DNA from: an uncultured Eubacterium sp.
GTDB taxonomy: Bacteria; Bacillota_A; Clostridia; Lachnospirales; Lachnospiraceae
Assembly (NCBI GenBank): GCA_948468465.1
Contig: CAOKJJ010000003.1
Coordinates: 1-62,744 of the forward strand
Direction: 5' to 3'
Length of the DNA: 62,744 nucleotides
Program-made: the position numbers and the translations under genes
Notes under the pieces: model-generated
Seen by the model: the letters and a program-made list of their open reading frames with translations, nothing else
The model's database searches: none
What the model was told of the DNA's origin: nothing
Part shown: piece by piece, positions 16,221 through 24,800 of the stretch
Layout of the letters: the number at the start of each line of letters is the position of its first letter
How positions within the stretch are numbered: the first letter of the stretch is position 1

Positions 16221-16240
16221 GGACGCTTGCAAAAGCGTCT
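16221..16240 (+). terminator. Hairpin after the WXG100 array
   Basis: GACGCTT and AAGCGTC flank a GCAA tetraloop at 16222-16239. The following bases contain only a short T-rich stretch, so this is a weak or partial terminator. It may lower expression of downstream genes relative to the WXG100 genes. It overlaps a possible TTG start of the next gene and argues for the later ATG at 16269. Confidence 0.5.
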
Positions 16241-16268
16241 TATTGTGGCAGTTATGGGGAAGCGTAAG

Positions 16269-17894
16269 ATGGCAAATTTAAAAAAATCAGGCATGCACAT
16301 ATGCCTGGCGACACTCTTATTAAGTATCAGCCTGTTTGGTCAGGTGCATGCTGCGGATTTTTCAGATGCACTGCAGCAAAGCAGCGCAGATGCACAGATG
16401 ACACAGGATATGAATATAGAACCGACACAGGCTGCGGATGTACGCACCGTACGGCCGGAGGCAGGTATCATCGAGGTACAGAGCGGGTTTGTAGATGCGA
16501 AGGGGACATTTTGGAAGATGAAATCCGGCAGCGGGTTTCTGATTGCAAATAAGGAAAGCGCCACTTATATGATCACAAACAGCAGCAGTGTGTCCAATAC
16601 ACCACGTAGTATAAAAAAATTTTGCAAAAAACATAAGATCGATACAGAAAACATGCAGCTGACAAATGTGATTCGAGTAGTAATCACAGGAGATGTTACG
16701 GCAGAGGCAGAGGTTGTGGTAAAAAGTGCGGAAAAAGATTACTGCATACTGTCCGCTGCAAATGTAGTCAGCCAAAAAGAATCTTTAAAACTGGGAGACA
16801 GCGCGGGTATTGCAGTCAATGATCTGGTCTATGCATATGGATTTCCGGTGCAGGCGGATACGCAGGAGAGTGCGTTGGAATATTCTGAGCTGGACGTCCG
16901 GTCTATGCAGGGAGCGGTTGTGCAGACAGAGGCATACCTGGACAGCGGAATCTATTTGTCACATTCAGCTCCGGTTGTACAGGGGCTGGAAGGCGGCCCT
17001 TTATTGGATGCGGACGGATATGTCATCGGACTTAACTGTAAGCAGTCGCCGGAAGATGACAGCGGCGTAGCCTATGCGCTGCCGATCAATGAGATCAGCG
17101 CGATCTTAGATAATTTTTCGATTTATTATGGGAGCAGGGCGATAGATGATGCAGGTGTACAGCTTAAGGCCGTATATCAGGAATGCATGGATCTTCAGGC
17201 AGCAGGCGGATATAAAAAGGCATCTGTAGAAACGCTGGAACAGGCGCTGGAGTCCGCGGCCGAGCTGATGCAAAAAGAAGAACCAGGCGCAGCAGAGCTG
17301 GCAGCTATGACGCAGATGCTTACCGACGCAAAAAATATGCTGGAGCCAAAGACACCAACGCTTACGATAGCAGTGCTTGTATTGGGCGTTATTGATGTGC
17401 TGCTGTTTATCTGGATGCTTGTACTTGCTGTAAAAAACGCGCAGGAAAAGAAAGAGATGGAGATGCGCAGCATGCAGCCGGCCAGACAAGCAGCAGGCGC
17501 GGCAGGAGTTCAGCAGCAGGCAGCGCCGTATGCAGGTGTGCAGAGCCGGCCGCAGCAAAGTCCCGATCAGTTTAGACGGCCTGCAGCGCCGCCAGCGGGC
17601 AGAAGGCTGCATATGATCCGCCAAAAGACAGGACAGACTATCGTATTGAATAAAAATCAGTTTATTTTTGGCAAGAGCCAGGCACAGGCGGATTTTTGCA
17701 TGGCGGACAATCAGACGATCAGCAGAAAGCATGCGTTGCTGTTTGAAGACCATGGCGGGTGGTATGTGGATGATCTGAATTCGCTCAATGGCACTTGTGT
17801 AAACGGAAAAAAGGTAATTCCAGGCCAGCCGGTGCGGTTAAAAAGCGGCGACCAGATTACGCTGTCTGATGAGGCGTTTTTAGTACAGGATTAA
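16269..17894 (+). CDS. HtrA-like pseudoprotease with membrane helix and cytoplasmic FHA domain
   Basis: This 541-residue protein has a signal peptide (cleavage near HAA, 28-29) and a trypsin/HtrA-like domain at about 68-285. The triad is broken. The TNxHV box reads TNSSSV (103-108), with Ser106 in the histidine position; Asp157 is kept (EKDYCIL); and GNSGGP reads GLEGGP (239-244), with Glu241 replacing the serine. A helical stretch follows, then a membrane helix at about 364-388 and a C-terminal FHA domain (about 448-541) with SRKHA and LNGTCVNG. It therefore links an extracellular binding fold to an intracellular phosphothreonine reader. It occupies the place that mycosin proteases hold in ESX loci, but is probably not an enzyme. 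Confidence 0.82.
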   Translation: MANLKKSGMHICLATLLLSISLFGQVHAADFSDALQQSSADAQMTQDMNIEPTQAADVRTVRPEAGIIEVQSGFVDAKGTFWKMKSGSGFLIANKESATYMITNSSSVSNTPRSIKKFCKKHKIDTENMQLTNVIRVVITGDVTAEAEVVVKSAEKDYCILSAANVVSQKESLKLGDSAGIAVNDLVYAYGFPVQADTQESALEYSELDVRSMQGAVVQTEAYLDSGIYLSHSAPVVQGLEGGPLLDADGYVIGLNCKQSPEDDSGVAYALPINEISAILDNFSIYYGSRAIDDAGVQLKAVYQECMDLQAAGGYKKASVETLEQALESAAELMQKEEPGAAELAAMTQMLTDAKNMLEPKTPTLTIAVLVLGVIDVLLFIWMLVLAVKNAQEKKEMEMRSMQPARQAAGAAGVQQQAAPYAGVQSRPQQSPDQFRRPAAPPAGRRLHMIRQKTGQTIVLNKNQFIFGKSQAQADFCMADNQTISRKHALLFEDHGGWYVDDLNSLNGTCVNGKKVIPGQPVRLKSGDQITLSDEAFLVQD

Positions 17895-17918
17895 ACTTAT
17901 GATACGAGGAGGTTTATT

Positions 17919-18620
17919 ATGATCAGACAAAGAAATGCAAAGTATTTCGCTTTATTTATAGCAGTATTTATGATTTCCATGTGTTTTCATACGGGTGAGG
18001 TAAAGGCAGCGTCTAAACTGGCCCTTTTTAGCTTTGAATATGCAGAAAATCTGGAAATTGAAAAAGGGGTGACCTTGAATTTGGCGTCAGGCGATAAAAC
18101 CGCTGCTTGGGTATCAAGTAATCCGAAAGTAATCAAGGTTTCATCAAACGGCATTGCAACAGCCCTTAAGCCGGGTAAGGCTGTAATTTCAGCGAAGATA
18201 AATGGCAAAAAAGCGAAATGTTCGGTAAGGGTTGTAAAGAATATTTTGAAAGAAAGCAAATATATCGGAGATATTTGCAATACATGGAAAAACATGGATA
18301 CAGACGAACATATTACGATTGAAGAAAATAAGATTATGGAAGGAATCAATCAGCTTTTGGCGTTGGAACCATCGGATATGATCGAGTTAGTGGCTTATAA
18401 AAAATGTAATAAAATAACGGCAGTAACACACGGTGAGTCGGGCACTACGATCTATTTTAATGCGACGGGGAAAATACATGGAAAAACATCCAAAAAATAT
18501 CCTTGTCTTGCCAGTGTTACGAAGGGAGAAATGGTGTTGTTCCATACGCCATATGTAGCAGGCGACAGGCTTTTGTACGGGACAGGGACATATTGGTATG
18601 ACGAAGACTTTGCGTATTAA
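17919..18620 (+). CDS. Secreted Ig-like (Big_2) protein, paralogue 2
   Basis: This 233-residue protein has a signal peptide ending near VKAA (32-35) and a Big_2-like domain at about 36-110 (WVSSNPKVIKVS, GKAVISAKING). Its C-terminal half matches that of the protein at 3286, including a YKKCNKI phrase and a glycine-rich ending before W-Y. The paralogues flank the kinase-essC-WXG100 core, which suggests duplication and divergence within the locus. The ribosome site is GAGGAGG. Its function is unknown. Confidence 0.7.
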   Translation: MIRQRNAKYFALFIAVFMISMCFHTGEVKAASKLALFSFEYAENLEIEKGVTLNLASGDKTAAWVSSNPKVIKVSSNGIATALKPGKAVISAKINGKKAKCSVRVVKNILKESKYIGDICNTWKNMDTDEHITIEENKIMEGINQLLALEPSDMIELVAYKKCNKITAVTHGESGTTIYFNATGKIHGKTSKKYPCLASVTKGEMVLFHTPYVAGDRLLYGTGTYWYDEDFAY

Positions 18621-18665
18621 ATAAAAGATTATGGCGCTTACGAACCGGAAGAATAGGGAGCGGTA

Positions 18666-18968
18666 ATGGGAGAATTTGAGATTGCCTGCAGGAAAATATC
18701 TGGATGGGCGGATAAAATCGACAGCTGCAGTAAAGAAATCAAGAGACAGGAAATTAGGGCTGCAGAGCTTAGCAGTCAAATGCGGCATCAGGAAGGCAGT
18801 TACCATGCTGTCGCACAGGCATTATCCGGCATATCTGAGGACCTGCACAGGCAGCAGGAGCAGATGCAGCAGTATGGAGATATGCTGGAGACGATTGCAA
18901 AAGCGTATGAAAGTACGGAAATGGAGATTCAAAACAGTAAAGAGGCAGGAATAGGAGATACAGTATGA
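18666..18968 (+). CDS. WXG100-like helical protein without WXG turn
   Basis: This 100-residue protein has two long amphipathic helices around residues 8-40 and 48-85, a turn reading HQEGSY where WXG would be expected, and AYESTE near the C-terminus, which fits the Y-x-x-x-E export motif. It overlaps the following secreted-protein gene by four bases (ATGA). It may be a divergent WXG100 partner for that protein. Confidence 0.65.
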   Translation: MGEFEIACRKISGWADKIDSCSKEIKRQEIRAAELSSQMRHQEGSYHAVAQALSGISEDLHRQQEQMQQYGDMLETIAKAYESTEMEIQNSKEAGIGDTV

Positions 18969-20824
18969 AGCATGAAAATAATCACAAGGTGTGGAGAAGG
19001 TATAAAAAGAAAACCGTATGTCTGGCAGCAGTTTTTTTTGCACTCATCTGTTTTGTACGGACAGACCGTATGCTGGCAGAGACGGCTGACGCGGGAGTGC
19101 CGCAGGGACCGCAGTATAATGACGATGCGACACAGGTTATTTATACAAATATCTTTTTTGGCAGTTATCCGCAGTCTGAAATCAAAGGTTCGGCGCTTAC
19201 ACCCGCGATCACAGGAGCTGCTTATGACAGCTATGGCGACGCCTGGGTAGGCGATGTGAAATACCGTCGGGTCCGTGCGTCAGATACCAATAATGATGAG
19301 CAGTTCGGGACAGAGGAATACCGCTATTTTAAATGGGAACGGATTCGGTGGCGTGTATTGTCCAACGATGGGAAGACGCTGCGGATTCTTTGCGATACCG
19401 GACTGGACTGCAAGAGCTATCATGAGATGGGAACGTCAGTGACATGGGAAGACAGCTCTCTGCGCAAATGGCTCAACGGCGCGTTTTACCGAACTGCGTT
19501 TGATAATACCGAACGCGCGGCGATCGCGCGCCAGAGCGTGGATACCTCAGATTATGCAGTTGACGGCAGCGGAGGAAGTACACAGGATGATATTTATATA
19601 CCATCTATGAAGGAAATGTCTGATATCAGCTATGGATTTCCTGCGGCAGTTCAAAATCCGTCCCCATGCCGCCAGATGCCGGCAAGTGATTATGCATATG
19701 CGATGGGCGCACGTCTGGGCGGTGAAGACGGCACGGGAGATCAATGCTGCTGGTGGTGGATGCGCACGCCCGCGTCAGAAGAAAAGGATGCTTTTCGCTA
19801 TGCTGCTTTAATAGGCAATACAGGGGCATTTTCGCTGTATGGACTTGTAGAAAATAAATACCGGGCCGTTGTGCCTATGCTTCATATTCAGATAGATTCC
19901 CGTGCATGGCAGCGGGAAGACGACGCTTCGAGCGGCACCGGAGGCGGAGAAGCGGCAGAAAAACCGCTGACAGTCAGCGCGCCGAATATGCAGCGCAGCC
20001 AGAATGTCGCGGCATTTGATGTCGAAGCCAGCGGAGGACTGACGGATGATTATGAATACCAGTGGTATTACGCGCCTTCGGATACGGGAAGCGGACATCC
20101 GCTCAGCGAATCGGATTATAAGTCGATCGTATGGCAGGGCAAAGCTTTGTATATTGACTTAAAAGCAGACGATGTGCCGGACGGGCTGTATCTGTACTGT
20201 GCGGTCAGCGACGGCAGAACGACAGTGGAAAGCAGCCGTATCTGGTTTTCCAAAAAGAAAAAAAGCCAGACGATTACTTACAATAAAGGAACGATTGAAA
20301 ACAGCCAGCTGGAATATGGAGCAAGCTTTAGCCTGAAAGCAAAAAGCAATGGAGAAGCGTCTGTGATTTCCTATAAAAGCAGTAATCCGAAAATCGTTTC
20401 TGTCAGCAAAACAGGAAAATTAAAGGCAAAAAACTATGGCAAAGCAACGATTACAATTACAGCATCAGATTCACCGACAGACGAGTATGGAAAAACGACG
20501 AAAAAAATAGCGCTTACCGTTGTTCCGCGTCAGGTGCAGCTGCAGAAAATTGTTCGTACAAGAAACAGTCAGGGCAGACTGGAGAGCGTTTACGTAGAAT
20601 GGAAAAAAGATAAAACGATAGACGGCTGCCAGTACAGCATCGCATACAATCAGAATTATACAAACAGCACAAACGGAGAGAAGGCAGGCAAAGACAATTT
20701 TGTACGGTTAAAGTATCTGGATGTCAGCAAAGATAAATTGTATATCAGGGTGCGCACGTATAAAAAAGCAGGGAAGAAAACTTATTACGGAAAGTGGAGC
20801 AAAAGTTACATGCTGGCTATTTAA
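18965..20824 (+). CDS. Secreted multidomain protein (DUF6273, Ig-like, FN3-like)
   Basis: This 619-residue protein has a signal peptide at its N-terminus (about 1-38). Residues about 45-310 resemble DUF6273, with the typical FGSYPQS, IRWRVL and SSLRKWLNGAFY phrases. Ig-like folds follow near 330-420, then a Big_2 domain at about 430-515 (YKSSNPKIVSVS, GKATITITA), and a final FN3-like segment to the end. There is no sortase signal or C-terminal anchor, so it would be released or held non-covalently. It is translationally coupled to the small helical protein before it. Confidence 0.72.
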   Translation: MKHENNHKVWRRYKKKTVCLAAVFFALICFVRTDRMLAETADAGVPQGPQYNDDATQVIYTNIFFGSYPQSEIKGSALTPAITGAAYDSYGDAWVGDVKYRRVRASDTNNDEQFGTEEYRYFKWERIRWRVLSNDGKTLRILCDTGLDCKSYHEMGTSVTWEDSSLRKWLNGAFYRTAFDNTERAAIARQSVDTSDYAVDGSGGSTQDDIYIPSMKEMSDISYGFPAAVQNPSPCRQMPASDYAYAMGARLGGEDGTGDQCCWWWMRTPASEEKDAFRYAALIGNTGAFSLYGLVENKYRAVVPMLHIQIDSRAWQREDDASSGTGGGEAAEKPLTVSAPNMQRSQNVAAFDVEASGGLTDDYEYQWYYAPSDTGSGHPLSESDYKSIVWQGKALYIDLKADDVPDGLYLYCAVSDGRTTVESSRIWFSKKKKSQTITYNKGTIENSQLEYGASFSLKAKSNGEASVISYKSSNPKIVSVSKTGKLKAKNYGKATITITASDSPTDEYGKTTKKIALTVVPRQVQLQKIVRTRNSQGRLESVYVEWKKDKTIDGCQYSIAYNQNYTNSTNGEKAGKDNFVRLKYLDVSKDKLYIRVRTYKKAGKKTYYGKWSKSYMLAI

Positions 20825-20865
20825 GGCATGATGAAAAACGCTGAAAGCGGGATGGTGGAAGTTCT

Positions 20866-21849
20866 GTGCTAGGGAAAAAGAAAACGAATAAGAATACCGG
20901 ATATACACAAAATTCGAAAAAGGTGCAAATCTATGTACCGCTTGGTGAATTATGTGAACAGCTGCATCTGCCTGATAGTCCGCAGAGCGCAGAGCTGGAG
21001 GTGCGTACGGCGGAGCTTACGGAATCTAGGGTAACCACAAAGCAGCTGACCGGACAAAAGCCTGCGGCACAGCCAAGGACACAGAACCGGAGCCAGATAG
21101 AGATTGGAACGGCCAGCATTATCGGAACGAGAAAATCACAGCAGGATTCGGTCTTTGGATACGAGTCTGACGGGCGTGCGATCGGCATTGTCTGTGACGG
21201 AATGGGCGGACTAAACGGCGGAGAAGTTGCCAGCCGTGTGGCATTACAGAGTATTGCAGACGCATGGTTTGCGCAGACGGATGTTTTGGATATTCCTGAT
21301 TTTCTCAGGAGAGAAGCGGTTAACGCCGATGAAAAAGTGTATCTGCAGGAAACGGCAGATGGAAAACGGCTGCAGGCAGGAACGACAGTCGTAGCAGTAA
21401 TTATACAAAAGAATAGACTATACTGGTTATCGGTTGGCGACAGCAAGCTTTATTTTATCCGCGGACAGGAAATACTTTCTCTGAATACCGAGCATAATTA
21501 CAGGCTGGAATTAAATAAGATGCTGCGTCAGGGCAAAATGACGCCGCAGCAGTATGCGGCCGAAGAATACCGGGCAGAGGCGCTGACCAGCTATATCGGT
21601 ATCGGCAACCTGTCATTGATGGACATTAATAAACAGCCATACCCGCTGCACGATGGAGATATTATATTGTTAGCCAGCGACGGATTATACCGCAGCCTGA
21701 ATGAAGAAGAGATATTATCCATTATCAATAAAAACCGTCAGGAAATGCAGAAGGCGGCGCGGGCGCTGACAGCGGCAGTGGAGGGAAGAAAAAAACAGGA
21801 TAATACATCAGTAGTGATTCTTCGGTATGGTACAGAATCAGGCGCCTGA
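20866..21849 (+). CDS. PP2C-type Ser/Thr phosphatase 1
   Basis: This 327-residue protein has an ~85-residue N-terminal extension, then an intact PP2C domain: QQDSVFG, DGMGGLNGG, VGDSKLY, ASDGLYRSL and KQDNTSV supply the metal-binding aspartates. It would remove phosphates placed by the two kinases of the locus. The extension has no clear motif and is unusual for stand-alone phosphatases. I start it at GTG 20866 behind GGTGGA, as no good ATG fits. It is followed directly by the zinc-ribbon/FHA gene and the PASTA kinase, a common kinase-phosphatase arrangement in Firmicutes. Confidence 0.9.
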   Translation: MLGKKKTNKNTGYTQNSKKVQIYVPLGELCEQLHLPDSPQSAELEVRTAELTESRVTTKQLTGQKPAAQPRTQNRSQIEIGTASIIGTRKSQQDSVFGYESDGRAIGIVCDGMGGLNGGEVASRVALQSIADAWFAQTDVLDIPDFLRREAVNADEKVYLQETADGKRLQAGTTVVAVIIQKNRLYWLSVGDSKLYFIRGQEILSLNTEHNYRLELNKMLRQGKMTPQQYAAEEYRAEALTSYIGIGNLSLMDINKQPYPLHDGDIILLASDGLYRSLNEEEILSIINKNRQEMQKAARALTAAVEGRKKQDNTSVVILRYGTESGA

Positions 21850-21871
21850 TGCAAATAACGGAGACAAAGAC

Positions 21872-22534
21872 ATGATTTTAAAAAGATGTGAATATGGACA
21901 CTATTATGATGGTGAAATATATAAACAATGCCCGGACTGCACAGGAATTGGCAGAAATACGCAGATGGATCTGTCAGGCATGTCCTATGCCTATGGAAAC
22001 GATGGAGACTATGCAGATGAAGATACCGTGACCGTTGCACTGCCGCGTGCCCACGGACAGCAGCCGCGCGTGAATGTATCGGCAGACGAAGAACCGGTAA
22101 CAGTTGCGATGCCGCGTCAGCCGGCGCCAGCTGCAAAACCAGTGCGAAAGCCGACCTTTAAGCCGGTGGTCGGGTGGCTTGTGTGCATGCAGGGCAAGGA
22201 TTTTGGCAGCAGCTTTACGATAAAGCTCGGAAAAAATTTTATCGGGAGATCTCCGGCTATGGATATCGTGCTGCAGGGAGACGAAAGCATCGCAGAGGAA
22301 AAGCATGCAGCGATTTATTATGTGCCAAAGCAGAGAAGATTCGCGGCGGAACCGGGAACGACCGGAAAAAGGCTTTACATAAACCGAAATGCGGTTATGC
22401 GGCCGGTCTGGATCAAACAGCATGATATTTTAACGGTCGGCAATTCCAGCCTGATGTTTTTCCCGTGCTGCGGGGAGCATTTCAGCTGGGAAGAACTGAT
22501 CCGAAGGCATAGGGAAAAAGGGTGGCAATCATGA
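21872..22534 (+). CDS. Zinc-ribbon FHA protein
   Basis: This 220-residue cytoplasmic protein has an N-terminal metal-binding motif with CEYGHYY and then CPDC, a Thr-rich linker (AVTVAL/VTVAMP phrases preceded by acidic residues that could be phosphorylation sites), and a C-terminal FHA domain with IGRSPAMDI and EEKHAAI. The classical NGT loop is replaced by KRLYINRN. I choose ATG 21872 with GGAG upstream over an in-frame ATG at 21827 inside the phosphatase gene. The stop overlaps the kinase start (ATGA). It is probably a phospho-dependent adaptor for the PASTA kinase. Confidence 0.82.
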   Translation: MILKRCEYGHYYDGEIYKQCPDCTGIGRNTQMDLSGMSYAYGNDGDYADEDTVTVALPRAHGQQPRVNVSADEEPVTVAMPRQPAPAAKPVRKPTFKPVVGWLVCMQGKDFGSSFTIKLGKNFIGRSPAMDIVLQGDESIAEEKHAAIYYVPKQRRFAAEPGTTGKRLYINRNAVMRPVWIKQHDILTVGNSSLMFFPCCGEHFSWEELIRRHREKGWQS

Positions 22535-24765
22535 CAAGATGTATGGGATGCATGGCGGAAATAGCAGAAGAAGAGCGGATCTGCAGATACTGCGGATATC
22601 AGAAAAATACAGACGTAAAAGAAGCTTATTATCTGCTGCCGGGAACGATTTTGAAAAATAAATATCTCGTGGGCCGTGTGCTCGGTTACGGCGGATTCGG
22701 AGTTACCTACATCGGATGGGACCAGGTACTGCAGCGAAAAGTGGCAGTAAAAGAATACCTGCCGAGTGATTTTGCAACGCGAAGCTATGGTTCCAGGCGT
22801 GTAACCGTATTTTCAGGAGAAGCGGCGGAACAGTTTCAGGCAGGGCTGGAGAGCTTTTTATTTGAAGCAAGGCGTCTGGCCAAGTTCAACGCGGTTGCGG
22901 AGACTGTGGATATCTATGACTGTTTTGAGGAAAACGGCAGCGGCTATATTGTTATGGAATATCTGGACGGCGCTACGGTAAAGGAAGTACTGCGTAAAAG
23001 AAGGCGTATTTCAGTCCAGCAGGCCCGCGCAATCGCGTTATCTGTCCTGCGCGGTCTTACGGCCGTCCACAAAGAAGGAATTATTCACCGGGATATCGCA
23101 CCGGATAATATTTTTATTACAAAAGCCGGCAAAGTCAAGATTCTGGACTTTGGTGCGGCCAGATATGCGACTGCTGTACAGTCGAAGAGTCTTTCCGTTA
23201 TCTTAAAACCAGGATTCGCACCGGAAGAGCAGTACAGGAGCCGGGGCGAGCAGGGTCCCTGGACGGATGTTTATGCGCTGGGCGCGACGCTTTACTGTAT
23301 GATCACAGGCAAACGTCCGGAAGAGTCTATACAACGGCTTGCGCAGGACAATGTAAAGCCGCCTTCCGAACTTGGTATCACGATAGATCCAAACATTGAA
23401 AATGCAATTATGAACAGTATGAATGTCCGGAAAGAATACCGGATTCAGGATGCAGAGAGCTTTTATTTTGCGTTGTGCGGAAAAGAAGAGGTAGAACGCA
23501 TTGTAGAAAAGACAGATGATAAAATGAACTGGAAGCTGCCGCTTTGGATGAAATGTACGGCAGCGGCAGCCTGCGTGCTTGTGTGTGTCTGTGTTGGCCT
23601 GTTTGCGACCGGAACACTGGGATTTACAAAAAAGGAAATTACAAGCGCGGATGGAGTTATGGCACTGAGCAATGATCAGAGATATGTGCCAAACGTGTCT
23701 GGAATGAGCTATGAAGAAGCGGAAATATTATTAAAAGAAAAAAACTTAAATCTGATGATCAGCGGAATGAACTATAGTGAAACGATTGAAAAAAATAAAA
23801 TATTAAGCCAGAATCCGAATGACGGAGCTATCGCGCTGGCGGATGCAACCGTGCAGGTCATTATGAGCGGCGGTCAGGAAGAAGTTATGATGCCGGATCT
23901 GGCCGGAATGACAAAAGAAGAAGCGCAGCAGCTGATTACAGGACAGAATCTGACGATCGGAGCAGACGGAATAAACGAAGAATACAGTGACGTGGTGGAA
24001 AAAGGAAGAGTGATCACGCAGAGCATCCCTGCGGACGAACGGATCGCGGTGCAGACACAGATTACGCTGGCTGTGTCGCTTGGCAGCCTGAACGAAGAAA
24101 CAGCGTTGTTGAAAGTGCCTGACCTGACAGGCATGACGAAGGAAAAGGCGCTGAAACTGTTAGGAAAATTAAAAGAACAGGCTGGCTTTACCTTTGTGCT
24201 AGGTGAAGTAAAAAATAAATACAGTGCAGAAGTGGAAAAAGGAAAAATTATCAGCCAGAAGCCGAAGGCAGGCGAGACAGTGCGGACGAATGAGCCAATT
24301 CGAATCGTGCTCAGCAAAGGCCCTGAAATGGTACAGATACCGGAACTGGTATATCTGACCAAAGATCAGGCGACAGGAAAACTGGAAAAGGCCGGACTGC
24401 AGGCAGAGGTTGTGACAGAATATAGTGAGCAGGCGGCAGCAGGGCTTGTCATCCGCCAGGGAGTCAAAGCCGGGTCAAAGGCGGCGAAAGGCAGCCGTGT
24501 GACGATTACGGTCAGCCTTGGGAAACAGCCAGTGCAGCAGAGTAGCGGCAGTACCGGGAATAGTGGAAACAGTGGCAGCACAGGAAACAGCAGTTCGTCT
24601 GGAACTGGCGGCAGTACCGGGAACAGCGCTGGCAGCAGTTCCGGAGGCGGGCAGAATTCGTCGGGGAATGTGCAGACGCAGCCGGATAACAGCGGCGGCG
24701 GTGATTCGGAGTCTGGCGGAAACCGGGCGATTATGCCAGATGGAGGAAGTTTTGTTGTGGAGTAG
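22531..24765 (+). CDS. PASTA-type Ser/Thr kinase with zinc ribbon
   Basis: This 744-residue kinase starts with a zinc ribbon (Cys4, Cys7, Cys18, Cys21). The kinase domain is complete: GYGGFG at 52-57, Lys74, HRDIAPDN with Asp188 and Asn193, DFG at 206-208. A membrane helix spans about 339-364. Four PASTA repeats run outside from about 384 to 670 (VPNVSGMSYEEA, MPDLAGMTKEEA, VPDLTGMTKEKA, IPELVYLTKDQA). A Ser/Gly/Asn-rich tail ends the protein. PASTA repeats bind cell-wall fragments, so this kinase may report wall state to the secretion system. GTG 22522 is an alternative start; I prefer ATG 22531 because it overlaps the previous stop as ATGA. Confidence 0.93.
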   Translation: MTRCMGCMAEIAEEERICRYCGYQKNTDVKEAYYLLPGTILKNKYLVGRVLGYGGFGVTYIGWDQVLQRKVAVKEYLPSDFATRSYGSRRVTVFSGEAAEQFQAGLESFLFEARRLAKFNAVAETVDIYDCFEENGSGYIVMEYLDGATVKEVLRKRRRISVQQARAIALSVLRGLTAVHKEGIIHRDIAPDNIFITKAGKVKILDFGAARYATAVQSKSLSVILKPGFAPEEQYRSRGEQGPWTDVYALGATLYCMITGKRPEESIQRLAQDNVKPPSELGITIDPNIENAIMNSMNVRKEYRIQDAESFYFALCGKEEVERIVEKTDDKMNWKLPLWMKCTAAAACVLVCVCVGLFATGTLGFTKKEITSADGVMALSNDQRYVPNVSGMSYEEAEILLKEKNLNLMISGMNYSETIEKNKILSQNPNDGAIALADATVQVIMSGGQEEVMMPDLAGMTKEEAQQLITGQNLTIGADGINEEYSDVVEKGRVITQSIPADERIAVQTQITLAVSLGSLNEETALLKVPDLTGMTKEKALKLLGKLKEQAGFTFVLGEVKNKYSAEVEKGKIISQKPKAGETVRTNEPIRIVLSKGPEMVQIPELVYLTKDQATGKLEKAGLQAEVVTEYSEQAAAGLVIRQGVKAGSKAAKGSRVTITVSLGKQPVQQSSGSTGNSGNSGSTGNSSSSGTGGSTGNSAGSSSGGGQNSSGNVQTQPDNSGGGDSESGGNRAIMPDGGSFVVE

Positions 24766-24800
24766 GAATTGCAGGACATCTTAGATAGGAGGAACAGGGT

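Noticed and set aside
16227..16268. TTG start that lengthens the pseudoprotease by 14 residues
   Set aside because: The extension overlaps a hairpin and lacks a ribosome site; ATG 16269 has one and gives a proper signal peptide.
16269..17894. Active HtrA-type or mycosin protease
   Set aside because: Both the His and the Ser positions are substituted.
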